DNA of 64,000 bases, from positions 2,270,213 to 2,334,212 of the forward strand of contig NZ_CP007161.1 in assembly GCF_000725285.1 (NCBI RefSeq). Reading direction: 5' to 3'. The notes beneath the pieces are model-generated. The model worked only from the letters and a program-made list of their open reading frames with translations. It ran no database searches and was not told the DNA's origin. How positions within the stretch are numbered: the stretch's first letter is position 1; every line of letters begins with the position of its first letter. This DNA is from Virgibacillus sp. SK37. Lineage in GTDB: Bacteria > Bacillota > Bacilli > Bacillales > Amphibacillaceae. Positions 36,318 through 46,072 of this stretch are shown piece by piece. The position numbers and the translations under genes were made by a program.

Positions 36318-37259
36318 TTAGCTAAATGGTGTTTTAATTGTAACAACGACCATCATTAAAAATAACACAGTAAGATAGTTTATTGAATAGATAAAAATAA
36401 AATTTGCCCATTTTAGATCATTTTTCATATAAAAACCGCTTATTCCGATTAACAGCCAACCTACGTTAAGTAATGTAGCAATTACCATAAAGGTTGTGCC
36501 TAGTGAAGCCAAATAAAATGGAAGAGGTAGCAAACAGGCAATATAGATCACAATTTGTCGCTTTGTAATTTCAAATCCATGAACCACGGGGAGCATTGGA
36601 ACTCCTGCTGCTTTGTATTCCTTTGTCTTCTTCATCGCTAAAGCAAGGAAATGAGGTGTTTGCCAAATAAACATTATTAAAAATAACATGAGTGGTACGA
36701 TATGAAAATGAGGTTCAATTGCTGCCCATCCAATTAATGGAGGTGCCGCACCAGAAAAGCTGCCAATTGCAGTATTCAATGTGTACCTTCTTTTCGACCA
36801 TATTGTATATAATACCACATAAACGAACCATCCCAAAAAAGCAAATAATGCTGCTTGAATTGTTGTCATTGATAGAAGGATTAGGCCAAATAGTGTAGAC
36901 AATAATCCAAGTACCAACGTCGTATTTAGTGATATACTGCCAGTTACGGTTGGCCTATTCTTTGTCCTGGTCATTAATGGATCTATATCTACATCATACC
37001 AGTTATTCAAAATACCTCCACCGGCAATTACTAATGCACTACCTGAGATAGTTAAAATAAATACGTCAAGATTAGCCATAAATGTGCCATTAGTGTAGTG
37101 GAGCGCTAACCAAAAACCTGCAATCACAGTAATTAGATTCGAGTTAACAATTCCTATTTTAATCAGTGCTTTAAAATCTTCTATAAAATGAGTGCTTTTC
37201 TTTTTGGCGAGTACAGTTGTACCAACCATTTGCGAAGAAGGTGTTTCTGCTTTGTTCAA
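36318..37259 (-). CDS. ctaB: Protoheme IX farnesyltransferase (heme O synthase)
   Basis: A polytopic prenyltransferase of 313 aa that attaches farnesyl to heme B, the first step to heme A. The Asp-rich motif NNWYDVDIDPLMTRTKNRP is in the first cytoplasmic loop. The start is a TTG at 37259 behind GGGGAG. It is divergent from ctaA, which completes heme A synthesis, and upstream of the oxidase operon. Confidence 0.95.
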   Translation of the reverse strand: MNKAETPSSQMVGTTVLAKKKSTHFIEDFKALIKIGIVNSNLITVIAGFWLALHYTNGTFMANLDVFILTISGSALVIAGGGILNNWYDVDIDPLMTRTKNRPTVTGSISLNTTLVLGLLSTLFGLILLSMTTIQAALFAFLGWFVYVVLYTIWSKRRYTLNTAIGSFSGAAPPLIGWAAIEPHFHIVPLMLFLIMFIWQTPHFLALAMKKTKEYKAAGVPMLPVVHGFEITKRQIVIYIACLLPLPFYLASLGTTFMVIATLLNVGWLLIGISGFYMKNDLKWANFIFIYSINYLTVLFLMMVVVTIKTPFS

Positions 37260-37683
37260 ATTTCTCCCCCCCTATAAACCCCTTCTTTAGGCATGATAAG
37301 ACCAAGCATACTGATGGAGTTACCACATACTATTCCCCAAAAGTACCTTGGATATAAATTAATTATAATTGTATCATGGAATTGTATTACAATCTAATTA
37401 ACTAACCTTGGGTGTAAACGTAACATATGTAGAGTTATTAGATTTGGACATGGTAATACAAAGCATAACAAATATCCCCTACACTATTTCTAGCAAACAA
37501 ATGACAACAATGCAAGGTTTTTTTAGTTTTACATAGTGAAAACAGTAGAAAAAAAGAAAGAGTATAACAATTGTGTGTCATTTGCCATTTTCCAATCATA
37601 TTTCATTGCATTGTGTATTGACTTAATATTATTATGGTATGTAGCTATTTGTTTACTAATCAACATTGAAGTGAGGCTTTACT
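37260..37683. promoter_or_regulatory. ctaB-ctaA divergent intergenic region
   Basis: This 424-base AT-rich gap must hold both promoters. A TATAAT lies on the minus strand at about 37365-37370 with TTGTAA 19 bases upstream (ctaB side), and a TTGACT at about 37617-37622 lies on the plus strand (ctaA side) without a clear -10. A cre-like TGTAAACGTAACA near 37413 has mismatches. In B. subtilis ctaA is controlled by ResD; I cannot identify a ResD site here with confidence. The short frame at 37536-37766 is not a gene. Confidence 0.4.
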
Positions 37684-38637
37684 ATGATAAAAACATTAAA
37701 GTGGCTATCTGTTGTATCGACTGTCGGTATGCTCTTTCTACTATTAGGCGGAGCTCTGGTAACTAAAACAGGTTCTGCCGACGGCTGTGGAGATAGTTGG
37801 CCACTATGCGAAGGCGAGTTTCTCCCTTCAAACATAACACCAGAATTGGTGATTGAATTAAGTCATCGCCTGGTCACAGGCATTGTTGGTTTTGCTGTTG
37901 TAGCACTAGCCATCATGGCATGGAAATATATAGGGCATATACGTGAGGTTAAGTTTCTCACATCATTATCTGTAGTCTTTTTGATAGTTCAAGCATTGAT
38001 CGGAGCCGCTGCCGTGCTTTGGGGCCAATCAGATTTCGTGTTGGCTGCACATTTTGGTATATCTTTGATTTCCTTTGCTGCAGTGTTTCTTGTCATGTTA
38101 CTTATATTTGAAATCGACAGAAAGTTTGATGCTGAATCATTGGTGATTCAAAAGAAACACCGATTGGAAATCTATGCCATTACCATTTACACTTATATTG
38201 TCGTATATACAGGTGCCCTGGTTCGACACGCAGAAGCTAATTTGGTTTGTGCTGATTGGCCTTTTTGTGCCAACTCTTCACCGTTATCATTTCAAAACTA
38301 TAGTTTAGAACAGTGGATTCAAATGGGACACCGTTTAGCTGCAGGTTTACTATTCATTTGGACTATTACTCTAGTTATAAGAATGGTAAAACACTATCGA
38401 ACAAGTAGAATAATGTATTGGGGCTGGTTAACATCATTAGTATTAATCACTCTCCAGGTGTTTTTCGGTGCAATGATAATATTCACCCTTCTAAATCTAG
38501 GTATAGCGCTAATGCATGCTTTAGTAATTTCCTGCTATTTTGGGATGTTAAGTTATTTCGTGCTTCTGTCTTCACGAAGTGCCAAATATGAACAATCCCT
38601 TCATGATGCCAACAGTAATTCAGAAACGTCATTATAA
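37684..38637 (+). CDS. ctaA: Heme A synthase
   Basis: A 317-aa, eight-helix membrane enzyme oxidising heme O to heme A. It carries ELSHRLVTG with the conserved Glu and His, a second histidine region MGHRLAAGL, and two extracellular Cys pairs, CGDSWPLC and CADWPFC, typical of the Bacillus-type CtaA. GTGAGG precedes the ATG. Confidence 0.95.
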   Translation: MIKTLKWLSVVSTVGMLFLLLGGALVTKTGSADGCGDSWPLCEGEFLPSNITPELVIELSHRLVTGIVGFAVVALAIMAWKYIGHIREVKFLTSLSVVFLIVQALIGAAAVLWGQSDFVLAAHFGISLISFAAVFLVMLLIFEIDRKFDAESLVIQKKHRLEIYAITIYTYIVVYTGALVRHAEANLVCADWPFCANSSPLSFQNYSLEQWIQMGHRLAAGLLFIWTITLVIRMVKHYRTSRIMYWGWLTSLVLITLQVFFGAMIIFTLLNLGIALMHALVISCYFGMLSYFVLLSSRSAKYEQSLHDANSNSETSL

Positions 38638-38678
38638 AATAGATGGCAATATGTTTTAAACATATTGCCATCTATTTT
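38637..38678. terminator. Bidirectional terminator between ctaA and pycA
   Basis: Long stem on 38638-38656 and 38658-38677 with almost no loop, T/A tails both ways, between convergent genes. Confidence 0.9.
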
Positions 38679-38719
38679 TGTCTGGATTTACTAACCAAAC
38701 TGTTAATATATTCACTATA

Positions 38720-41700
38720 TTATTCAAACTCGATTAATAGATCATTTACGGCGATTGCTTCTCCGTTTGCAACATAAATCTCTTTAATGACTCCGGAAAA
38801 TGGCGCCTGTACTGTTGTTTCCATTTTCATAGCTTCTGTAATTAGAAGATAATCACCTTTGTTGACCTGATCTCCTTTTTTACATAGAGCTTCTATAACT
38901 GTACCCGGCATTGTTGCACCAATTTGCTTATTATTTGTCTTGTCAACCTGTGGCCGAGCTGTGATAGCTCCCTTTATACTTTCATCTTTGACTACTACTT
39001 CACGAGCTTGCCCATTTAATTCAAAGTACACCACTCTTGTTCCATCTATTTGAGGTTCTGAGATAGATACCAACTTTACAATTAATGTTTTTCCTTGTTC
39101 AATTTCTACTTCAATTTCCTCACCCAGTCTCATACCATAGAAAAAACTAGGTGTATCCAAGACAGACATGTCACCGTAAGTCTCATAAAAACGATGGTAA
39201 TCCATAAATACTTTAGGATAAAGAGCATATGATATCATATCAAAGCTAGTTACTTGGCGATCCAATGTTTTAAACAGATTTTCTTTTAGTGCTGTGAAAT
39301 TAACAGGATCAAGTAATTCGCCAGGACGAACTTTTATAGATTCTCTCCCCTTTAGAATTATCCGCTGTAATTCTTGTGGAAAGCCTTGGTATGGCTGGCC
39401 AATATAGCCTTGGGCAAATTCAATAACAGAATCAGGAAAATCAATGGATTCTCCTCGTTCATAAATATCATCTTCTGTCAGATTATTTTGAACCATAAAT
39501 AAAGCCATGTCACCAATCACTTTTGAAGAAGGAGTTACTTTTACAATATCTCCAAACATGTCATTTACCTGTCGGAACATTGCCTTCACTTCATTCCAGC
39601 GATCCCCCAATCCAACAGCCTTTGCTTGTTGTTGAAGATTACTATATTGCCCACCGGGCATTTCATGGAAATACACTTCCGAATGTGGTGCTCTCATTCC
39701 GCTTTCAAAGTCTTGGTAATACTCTCTAATACCTTCCCAGTAATGAGAAAGCTTTTCGTATGCATCTACGTTTATATCCGGTTGGCGTTTTGATCCTTGC
39801 AATGCGTGATACAACGATTGTGCACTTGGTTGTGATGTTAAGCCTGACATAGAACTCGCAGCTACGTCTACAGCATCTATTCCTGCGTCAATGGCACGAG
39901 AATAAGTCAAAATACCGTTTCCACTTGTGTCATGAGTGTGGAGGTGAATTGGTAGATCAATAGATTCCTTCAAAGCAGAGATTAGTTGATAGGCTGCTTC
40001 TGGTTTAAGTAGACCAGCCATGTCTTTAATCCCTAAAATATGTGCACCTGCTTGCTCAAGCTCTTTAGCAAGATTTACGTAGTAGTTAAGATCATATTTC
40101 GAGCGGCCTTTATCAAGGATATCTCCTGTATAACACATGGAAGCCTCTGCTATTTTGCCATTCTCTCTAACAGTCTCTATTGCAAGTTTCATACCTTCTA
40201 CCCAATTTAAGCTATCAAAGATTCGAAATACATCTATTCCGGCTTCCGCACTCTTCCCAACAAATTCTTTAATTAGGTTATCAGGGTAATTCTTGTAGCC
40301 TACCGCATTGCTTGCACGTAATAACATCTGAAATAATACATTTGGCATTTCCTTACGCAAATTCAACAATCTTTCCCAAGGATCCTCTTTTAAGAAGCGA
40401 TAAGCAACATCAAAAGTAGCCCCTCCCCACATTTCCACTGAAAACAAGTTTGGCAATAATCTTGCTGTTGGCTCCGCAATCCTGGTTAAATCCTTTGTTC
40501 TAACCCTTGTAGCTAATAAAGATTGGTGGGCATCACGAAAGGTTGTATCAGTAAGCATAACTTCTTTTTGTTCTTTTAACCACTTGGCTAACGCCTCAGG
40601 TCCTTGCTCATCAAGTATTTGTTTTGTTCCCCGTGGTATTGCTTCCAAATGGTTCACAGCAGGAACTTCTAATTTAGGAAAAACAGGCTTCCGCTTCTTT
40701 TCCGCGCCATCCATTCCATTAACAGTTGTATTGGCAATATATGTGAGCATCTTTGTTCCTCGGTCTTTCCGCTTAGGAAAAACAAATAACTCAGGTGTTT
40801 GATCAATAAAAGTTGTATCGTATTCCCCTGTTAAAAAATGCTTGTGCAAGATTACGTTTTCCAAGAAAGGAATATTCGTTTTAATTCCTCGTATTCTAAA
40901 TTCTTTCAGATTTCTGACCATTTTTTGTGCAGCTTGGTCAAAAGTCAATGCCCAAGTCGATACTTTGACCAATAATGAATCATAATGAGGAGAAATGACC
41001 GCACCTTGGAAACCGTTACCGGCATCCAACCGTACACCAAACCCTCCGCCGGTTCGATATGCCATAATCTTGCCCGTATCAGGCATAAAGTTATTTAGGG
41101 GGTCTTCTGTAGTTACTCTTGATTGAATAGCAAACCCATTCGTTACAATTGCTTCCTGAGAAGGAATTCCTATTGAGTTATCGTGAATGTTCCTTCCTTC
41201 TGCAACCTTTACTTGTGTTTGAACAATATCAACACCAGTTATCATTTCTGTAATAGTATGCTCTACTTGAACTCTTGGATTAACTTCAATAAAATAAAAT
41301 TCGTTATTTGTTACCAAGAATTCTACTGTTCCTGCATTGATATAACCAACATTTTTCATTAAGTTAACAGCAGCTTGACAAATATCCATCCGTAAATCCT
41401 CGTTCAACGAAAGACTAGGCGCTACTTCCACTACTTTTTGATGACGCCGTTGTACAGAGCAATCCCTCTCATAAAGATGAACAATATTTCCATCTTTGTC
41501 CCCAATAATTTGCACTTCAATATGTTTTGGATTTTCAATAAGTTTTTCTACATATATTTCGTCATTACCAAAAGCGGCTTTAGCCTCAGATTTTGCACGA
41601 TCATACGCATCTGCAAGCCCTTTTTCGTTTCGAACAATGCGCATTCCGCGTCCTCCGCCACCAAGTGAAGCTTTAATAATTATAGGAAAGCCGAACTTTT

Positions 41701-42163
41701 GGCCGAAATCTTCCACCTCTTCCATTGAATTCACAGGACCGTCGGTGCCCGGGATTACAGGGATACCTGCTTTAACTGCTTGTGATCTTGCTCTTACCTT
41801 ATCACCGAACATATGTAAATGTTCACTTGTAGGGCCAATGAAGATGATTCCCTCTTCTTCACAACGTTTCGCAAAGTTTATGTTCTCAGATAAAAATCCA
41901 TAACCGGGATGTATTGCATCGACACCTACACTTTTTGCAAGTTCAATAATCCCTTCTATATCCAAATATGCATCAATCGGCTTTTTTCCTTCACCAATTA
42001 AATAAGATTCATCGGCTTTATAGCGATGATAAGACCCAGAGTCTTCTTTTGAATATATAGCTACTGTCCTGATATTCAGTTCTGTACAAGCACGGAAAAC
42101 CCGTATTGCTATCTCTCCACGATTTGCAACAAGTACTTTATTAATTTTATTTACTTCTGCCAT
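38720..42163 (-). CDS. pycA: Pyruvate carboxylase
   Basis: A 1147-aa anaplerotic enzyme converting pyruvate, bicarbonate and ATP to oxaloacetate. In order: biotin carboxylase domain (about 1-455, with the ATP-grasp loop SLGGGGRGMR), carboxyltransferase domain (from about 525, TDTTFRDAHQSLLATRVR), the allosteric linker and a C-terminal biotinyl domain with EAMKMET carrying the biotinyl Lys. The start overlaps the ftsW end by 13 bases with AGGAGG inside ftsW, so translation may be coupled. The pair ftsW-pycA is as in B. subtilis. Confidence 0.97.
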   Translation of the reverse strand: MAEVNKINKVLVANRGEIAIRVFRACTELNIRTVAIYSKEDSGSYHRYKADESYLIGEGKKPIDAYLDIEGIIELAKSVGVDAIHPGYGFLSENINFAKRCEEEGIIFIGPTSEHLHMFGDKVRARSQAVKAGIPVIPGTDGPVNSMEEVEDFGQKFGFPIIIKASLGGGGRGMRIVRNEKGLADAYDRAKSEAKAAFGNDEIYVEKLIENPKHIEVQIIGDKDGNIVHLYERDCSVQRRHQKVVEVAPSLSLNEDLRMDICQAAVNLMKNVGYINAGTVEFLVTNNEFYFIEVNPRVQVEHTITEMITGVDIVQTQVKVAEGRNIHDNSIGIPSQEAIVTNGFAIQSRVTTEDPLNNFMPDTGKIMAYRTGGGFGVRLDAGNGFQGAVISPHYDSLLVKVSTWALTFDQAAQKMVRNLKEFRIRGIKTNIPFLENVILHKHFLTGEYDTTFIDQTPELFVFPKRKDRGTKMLTYIANTTVNGMDGAEKKRKPVFPKLEVPAVNHLEAIPRGTKQILDEQGPEALAKWLKEQKEVMLTDTTFRDAHQSLLATRVRTKDLTRIAEPTARLLPNLFSVEMWGGATFDVAYRFLKEDPWERLLNLRKEMPNVLFQMLLRASNAVGYKNYPDNLIKEFVGKSAEAGIDVFRIFDSLNWVEGMKLAIETVRENGKIAEASMCYTGDILDKGRSKYDLNYYVNLAKELEQAGAHILGIKDMAGLLKPEAAYQLISALKESIDLPIHLHTHDTSGNGILTYSRAIDAGIDAVDVAASSMSGLTSQPSAQSLYHALQGSKRQPDINVDAYEKLSHYWEGIREYYQDFESGMRAPHSEVYFHEMPGGQYSNLQQQAKAVGLGDRWNEVKAMFRQVNDMFGDIVKVTPSSKVIGDMALFMVQNNLTEDDIYERGESIDFPDSVIEFAQGYIGQPYQGFPQELQRIILKGRESIKVRPGELLDPVNFTALKENLFKTLDRQVTSFDMISYALYPKVFMDYHRFYETYGDMSVLDTPSFFYGMRLGEEIEVEIEQGKTLIVKLVSISEPQIDGTRVVYFELNGQAREVVVKDESIKGAITARPQVDKTNNKQIGATMPGTVIEALCKKGDQVNKGDYLLITEAMKMETTVQAPFSGVIKEIYVANGEAIAVNDLLIEFE

Positions 42164-43332
42164 GTTCTTCCTCCTCTATTTTGATATATATGTGGTTCCG
42201 TTTTTTTATGTTCAGAAACTGGAGTTCGTTCTGCTGTCTTCACTGACATGGCAATATTATTCATTATTCCCATTGAAATCATTAATACAAGAAGAGAAGA
42301 ACCTCCATAACTCACAAACGGAAGTGGTACTCCGGTAATCGGTAAAACCCCACTAATTGCACCTAAATTAATGAACGCTTGAAGCCCAATCATTGAAGAA
42401 ATACCTATTGCTAGTAGGGAGCCAAAACTATCTTGACATTTGCTTGATATGAATATTCCACGTAACACAATAGTTGCTATCATCCCAATTACAATCATTA
42501 CACCCATAAAACCAAGTTCTTCTGCAATTATTGCCATAATAAAATCAGTATGCGCCTCCATGAGATAACCAAGCTTTTGCACACTCTGACCCAGCCCTTC
42601 TCCAGTAAACCCGCCGCCGCCAATAGCCAGGTATGACTGAATAAGATGATATCCTCCATCTTCGGGGGTCTGAAATGGTTGATAAGCTCCAGTAAACCTG
42701 GATATCCTGACATCTGTTACCATATTAGGAATTGCTATTGCCAAAATCACCAACCCAATCCCAATTAGTAAAAAAAGATGTTTAAAACGAATACCTGCAC
42801 TGAAAATTACTGAACAGGCTATTAGAAATATAATAGATGCTGTACCAATATCCGGTTGCAGCACTATTAGGGATAAAATAATCCCTGTCAAAACTAATGG
42901 TGGGAGTACCCCTTTTGTAAATTCATTAATGTACGCCTGTTTTTTTGAATACACGGAGGCCAAATACATAATAAGGGCAAGTTTAGCAAATTCTGCAGGT
43001 TGAAGGCTTATTGGTCCAAATGAAAACCAAGATTTTGCATTGTTAATTGTTGTACCAAAAAACAAAACACCTACCAATAGAAGAATTACAAATAAAATTA
43101 TTATCTTCATTAATTTCTGATAATACTTATAGGGAAATATACTACAAAATATAAATCCTGCCAAGCCAATTACAAACCATTGCAATTGTTTAATCAGATA
43201 GTGCGTACTTTCATATCCTTCGACAATAGAAGTTACCATACTGGCACTATAAATCATCACCATACCAAAGGCAGCTAGAAGAATGGGTGTAATTATTAAT
43301 GTAAAATCATAATCTTTTAATTTCTGTATCAT
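42151..43332 (-). CDS. ftsW: Cell division SEDS polymerase FtsW
   Basis: A 393-aa, ten-helix SEDS protein with MEAHTDFIMAIIAEELGF in the large extracellular loop. Position beside pycA and ylaN matches ylaO/ftsW of B. subtilis, the septal polymerase partner of PBP2B. I use the ATG at 43332, with GGGAG 7 bases upstream; the frame extends 19 codons upstream without support. It is the paralogue of the spoVE gene at 653-1762. Confidence 0.9.
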   Translation of the reverse strand: MIQKLKDYDFTLIITPILLAAFGMVMIYSASMVTSIVEGYESTHYLIKQLQWFVIGLAGFIFCSIFPYKYYQKLMKIIILFVILLLVGVLFFGTTINNAKSWFSFGPISLQPAEFAKLALIMYLASVYSKKQAYINEFTKGVLPPLVLTGIILSLIVLQPDIGTASIIFLIACSVIFSAGIRFKHLFLLIGIGLVILAIAIPNMVTDVRISRFTGAYQPFQTPEDGGYHLIQSYLAIGGGGFTGEGLGQSVQKLGYLMEAHTDFIMAIIAEELGFMGVMIVIGMIATIVLRGIFISSKCQDSFGSLLAIGISSMIGLQAFINLGAISGVLPITGVPLPFVSYGGSSLLVLMISMGIMNNIAMSVKTAERTPVSEHKKTEPHIYQNRGGRTWQK

Positions 43333-43454
43333 CTTACTTCTCCCTACTATGTAATGTTTAAGATGAAATAGAAAAATATGATAACACATTTAACAATAGT
43401 ATAACACATTTCTAAATGGTTTTTCTACTTTCATCTAATTTTTGAATTTATATA

Positions 43455-43493
43455 AACAAAAAAACCTTGCCAATTATTATGTAGGCAAAGTTT
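43455..43493 (-). terminator. Terminator after ylaN
   Basis: Arms 43462-43471 and 43484-43493 (one mismatch), followed on the minus strand by TTTTGTTT. Confidence 0.8.
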
Positions 43494-43535
43494 TTGCTAA
43501 TTGAAAATTAACGCCTTTTTGTGTACATTAGTATG

Positions 43536-43817
43536 TCACAATGAGTTTTGCGCTGCTTCATGTAGTATATTAAGCTGCCTCTCTAGATTTTCGAGAAGTG
43601 CTTTGCCTTCATCTTCGCTGATCAAGTCCAAACGAACAGCAAAATCAATTTCCCTTGATAAGCCGAACATCTGCGTGTCCAAAACTTCTTCGTACAACGG
43701 GCACTGAGGCATGGTTAAATTTTCTATTTGAACTTCTATTAATCGTAAAATTTTATCAGCATCAGCCTTAAGAAGGGCGTGGGCTTTTTCACGATGATTT
43801 ACTGTCATCTCAGGCAT
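43536..43817 (-). CDS. ylaN: YlaN family iron-responsive protein
   Basis: A 93-aa protein almost invariant within Bacillales, including [20 protein letters not shown] (about residues 34-53). YlaN has been reported to bind ferrous iron and to interact with Fur, controlling iron homeostasis. Start taken at the ATG at 43817 with GGAGGG upstream; the preceding in-frame TTG is equally spaced from it. Promoter TTGCAA-17-TAATAT lies upstream. Confidence 0.92.
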   Translation of the reverse strand: MPEMTVNHREKAHALLKADADKILRLIEVQIENLTMPQCPLYEEVLDTQMFGLSREIDFAVRLDLISEDEGKALLENLERQLNILHEAAQNSL

Positions 43818-43857
43818 CAAATAAATCCCTCCATTTAAAAAGACTTCCTTCTATATT

Positions 43858-43886
43858 ATATTATCGTTTGCTTATAAAAATTGCAA
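43858..43886 (-). promoter_or_regulatory. SigA-type promoter of ylaN
   Basis: Minus strand TTGCAA (43886-43881), 17 bases, TAATAT (43863-43858), about 40 bases before the gene. Confidence 0.65.
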
Positions 43887-43975
43887 ACAAAATATTATTT
43901 TTTAAATGTAATGAAATGAAATATTTATGTTATTCTGCTATTCTTAGTAGAGACTTTATGAATGAGGTGAAAAAA

Positions 43976-44464
43976 TTGATTGTACCTATTATTGGAAATG
44001 TGTCATATTCCATCACTCTTGATCCTACTGTTTGGATTTTTGATGACAGGAAAATATTACTCGAGGAAGTATTCGAAAATAAACTTTCAGAAGCAGATGA
44101 AACAGATGAAATTGAGAAGGCTTCTAAACGTTGGGAGAAGGAATTGGACCCGCAATTTTCTAAGCCACCGGTAAATCGTAGCATTAAACAATTTGAAAGA
44201 GAAAAGATACTCACTAGCTCGTATGTAATGCCATTAAAGGATTTTATTAATAATGCTGAAATAAAAACAGATGCAGTAAATGCCACCCTTCTAACAGAAA
44301 ATGGGGATTACAACCTATCTATTGACGAACTAAAGGCAGGATACTTTCTATTTGCCTTAGATGGTAAACCATTAAAAGAAAATGGGCCAGTGCACTTCCT
44401 TTATCAAGATGGATCCAATTTCACTGGCCCAATTGTCGGCATTAAAAAGATTGTTATTAACTAA
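43976..44464 (+). CDS. YlaL-like conserved protein of unknown function
   Basis: A 162-aa cytoplasmic protein starting LIVPIIGNVSYSITLDPTVW and ending with a GPVHFLYQDGSNFTGPIVG block. It occupies the place of ylaL in B. subtilis and resembles it as I recall; some relatives are labelled peptidyl-prolyl isomerase, which nothing visible here supports. The TTG at 43976 has GAGGTGA 5 bases upstream; the frame extends to 43868 without a ribosome site. Confidence 0.7.
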   Translation: MIVPIIGNVSYSITLDPTVWIFDDRKILLEEVFENKLSEADETDEIEKASKRWEKELDPQFSKPPVNRSIKQFEREKILTSSYVMPLKDFINNAEIKTDAVNATLLTENGDYNLSIDELKAGYFLFALDGKPLKENGPVHFLYQDGSNFTGPIVGIKKIVIN

Positions 44465-44474
44465 CTATAAAAAG

Positions 44475-44506
44475 AGCTGTTCACACAAATGTGACAGCTT
44501 TTTTGT
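44475..44506 (+). terminator. Terminator after the ylaL-like gene
   Basis: Arms 44475-44485 and 44490-44499, loop of 4, then TTTTTTG. Confidence 0.88.
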
Positions 44507-44745
44507 TTCTAAACTATAAAAGTGAGTAATTTTTATGAATCGACCAACCTCTTTTCTTTGCCGCCGACGTGATATCGTAAGAAAAACGCTACGTTTAAAA
44601 ACTGAAAGTGCAAATCCTATACATTGTTACATTAAATCTCTGAATTTAATTTATATAACCATCCCTACACTAAACATCTGTATAAATTAAACCTTTCTAT
44701 CTAAAAATAACCATTACAACAAGTGATAAGAAGGAGAGATCAATA

Positions 44746-45348
44746 ATGCAGAAGAAGCTTTATTTTGTTCAAATGCTAATAATTATGTTTTTTATAGTCG
44801 GATGCCAACAAAATGAAGAAGAAGCCTTGGAGAGTAAAGAAAACAACAACCAAAAGTTTTTACAGGTTAAAAATTCAGAAACAACTGATTCAGAAAACCT
44901 CTCCAATAACGAAATAGCCGACCGACTGGCAAATATCGCCAGCGAGGTTCCGAATGTCCAAGGAGCATCTGCGGTTGTGGCAGGTCCGTATGCTGTGGTG
45001 GGTATTGATGTTGCTAAAGAATTAGACAGATCTCGTGTTGGAACAATAAAATATTCAGTATCAGAAGCTCTTTACCATGATCCGTATGGTAAAACCGCAG
45101 TTGTAATTGCTGATGCAGATGCAACCGAAAGAATTCGTAATATGGGAAATAAAATAAAACAAGGACACCCTGTTCAAGGTATTGTAGATGAACTTGCAGC
45201 CATAGTTGGTAGATATATGCCTGATTTTCCAATTAAAGATGATCAACCTGTAGATCCAGACCAAAATAAAGAAGTGCTACCTGAAGAAGAGCAAAAACAA
45301 TTAGACCAAATTCAAGAGGAACAATCGAACCATCAGAAGGATAAATAA
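44746..45348 (+). CDS. ylaJ: YhcN/YlaJ family sporulation lipoprotein
   Basis: A 200-aa lipoprotein: signal peptide with lipobox FIVGC (Cys about residue 20), an acidic linker and a YhcN/YlaJ domain (NEIADRLANIASEVPNVQGA at the start, residues about 55-74). Members are found in the inner spore membrane or cortex region and affect germination or outgrowth. A polar Glu/Gln-rich tail ends it. AAGGAG precedes the ATG. Confidence 0.87.
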   Translation: MQKKLYFVQMLIIMFFIVGCQQNEEEALESKENNNQKFLQVKNSETTDSENLSNNEIADRLANIASEVPNVQGASAVVAGPYAVVGIDVAKELDRSRVGTIKYSVSEALYHDPYGKTAVVIADADATERIRNMGNKIKQGHPVQGIVDELAAIVGRYMPDFPIKDDQPVDPDQNKEVLPEEEQKQLDQIQEEQSNHQKDK

Positions 45349-45352
45349 TATT

Positions 45353-45387
45353 AAAAAGATTGCCTGCTTTATCAGGCAATCTTTTTT
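45353..45387. terminator. Bidirectional terminator between ylaJ and the 101-aa gene
   Basis: Perfect 12-bp arms 45355-45366 and 45373-45384, loop of 6, A and T tails. Confidence 0.9.
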
Positions 45388-45693
45388 CTAATTTTGCTCA
45401 TTTTCGCTTGTGTTCTCTTTCTTATATTCATTATAATATTGAACTCCGAATTGTGAACCCTCGGACACCATTTTTGCGTTCTCCAATTGAGCTAAATCTT
45501 TTGTTTCCGACTGATCAGGCACACCAGCATCCTCAAATGGTTCTTTTAAGCTATCATTATTCATAAACTTACTTTTCATCCCTTTAGCCTTTTCCATCAC
45601 TTTATCACGGTTATTTTTGTCTTTCAGATACATACCTGTTGCAGCAATCGCACCAGTTGCACCTACAGCAGATGCAATATATCTTTTTTTCAT
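45388..45693 (-). CDS. Hypothetical small membrane-anchored protein
   Basis: I do not recognise this 101-aa protein. A short N-terminal hydrophobic stretch (YIASAVGATGAIAATGMYL, about residues 4-22) suggests a membrane anchor, followed by a strongly charged, probably disordered region (KDKNNRDKVMEKAKGMKSKF) and a polar C-terminus. AAAGGG precedes the ATG. It lies between ylaI and ylaJ with its own terminator, so it is probably a real single gene. Confidence 0.6.
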   Translation of the reverse strand: MKKRYIASAVGATGAIAATGMYLKDKNNRDKVMEKAKGMKSKFMNNDSLKEPFEDAGVPDQSETKDLAQLENAKMVSEGSQFGVQYYNEYKKENTSENEQN

Positions 45694-45841
45694 GGAATCG
45701 CCCTTTCTTTGACAATGTAGTCTTATTTATTTATTCCCCGATATAAAAGAATAAAACGTGAATCTGTATTTCTTCATTCCCATTTCTTATGTTAAAATAA
45801 AATAAAGAATTATTTAGAGGCTTGGAATTAGAGGTGACATT

Positions 45842-46045
45842 ATGCAAGTTAAGTGCTCCATTTGTGATACAGTTGAAGCAATTGAAGATGATTCTTTACA
45901 AGCTAAACGTCTGAGAAACAGAAGAATCCATATGTATTTATGCCAAGATTGCTATGATCGTATTAAAAAGAAAACGTATGAACGACATGCGACTGGGGAT
46001 TTTCAATTGTATAAAGAGAAAAAAAAGAAAAATGATTTGATATAA
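45842..46045 (+). CDS. ylaI: YlaI family (DUF2197) zinc-ribbon protein
   Basis: A 67-aa protein with CSIC near the start and CQDC at residues 36-39, a likely zinc site, and a basic C-terminus. It matches the small DUF2197/YlaI family; the role is unknown. GAGGTGA precedes the ATG. Confidence 0.85.
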   Translation: MQVKCSICDTVEAIEDDSLQAKRLRNRRIHMYLCQDCYDRIKKKTYERHATGDFQLYKEKKKKNDLI

Positions 46046-46072
46046 AAAAACGTCCTTAAAAGACGTTTTTTT
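46044..46072. terminator. Bidirectional terminator between ylaI and ylaH
   Basis: Arms AAAACGTC (46047-46054) and GACGTTTT (46062-46069) with A/T tails; it overlaps both stop codons. Confidence 0.85.

Noticed and set aside
37411-37425. cre-like site upstream of ctaB
   Set aside because: Two key positions differ from the cre consensus, so CcpA binding cannot be claimed.
41496-41903. 135-codon plus-strand open frame
   Set aside because: It is a shadow of the pycA biotin carboxylase domain, with no ribosome site.
42151-42163. Overlap of ftsW and pycA as an assembly artefact
   Set aside because: Both frames are intact and the pycA ribosome site lies naturally within the ftsW end.
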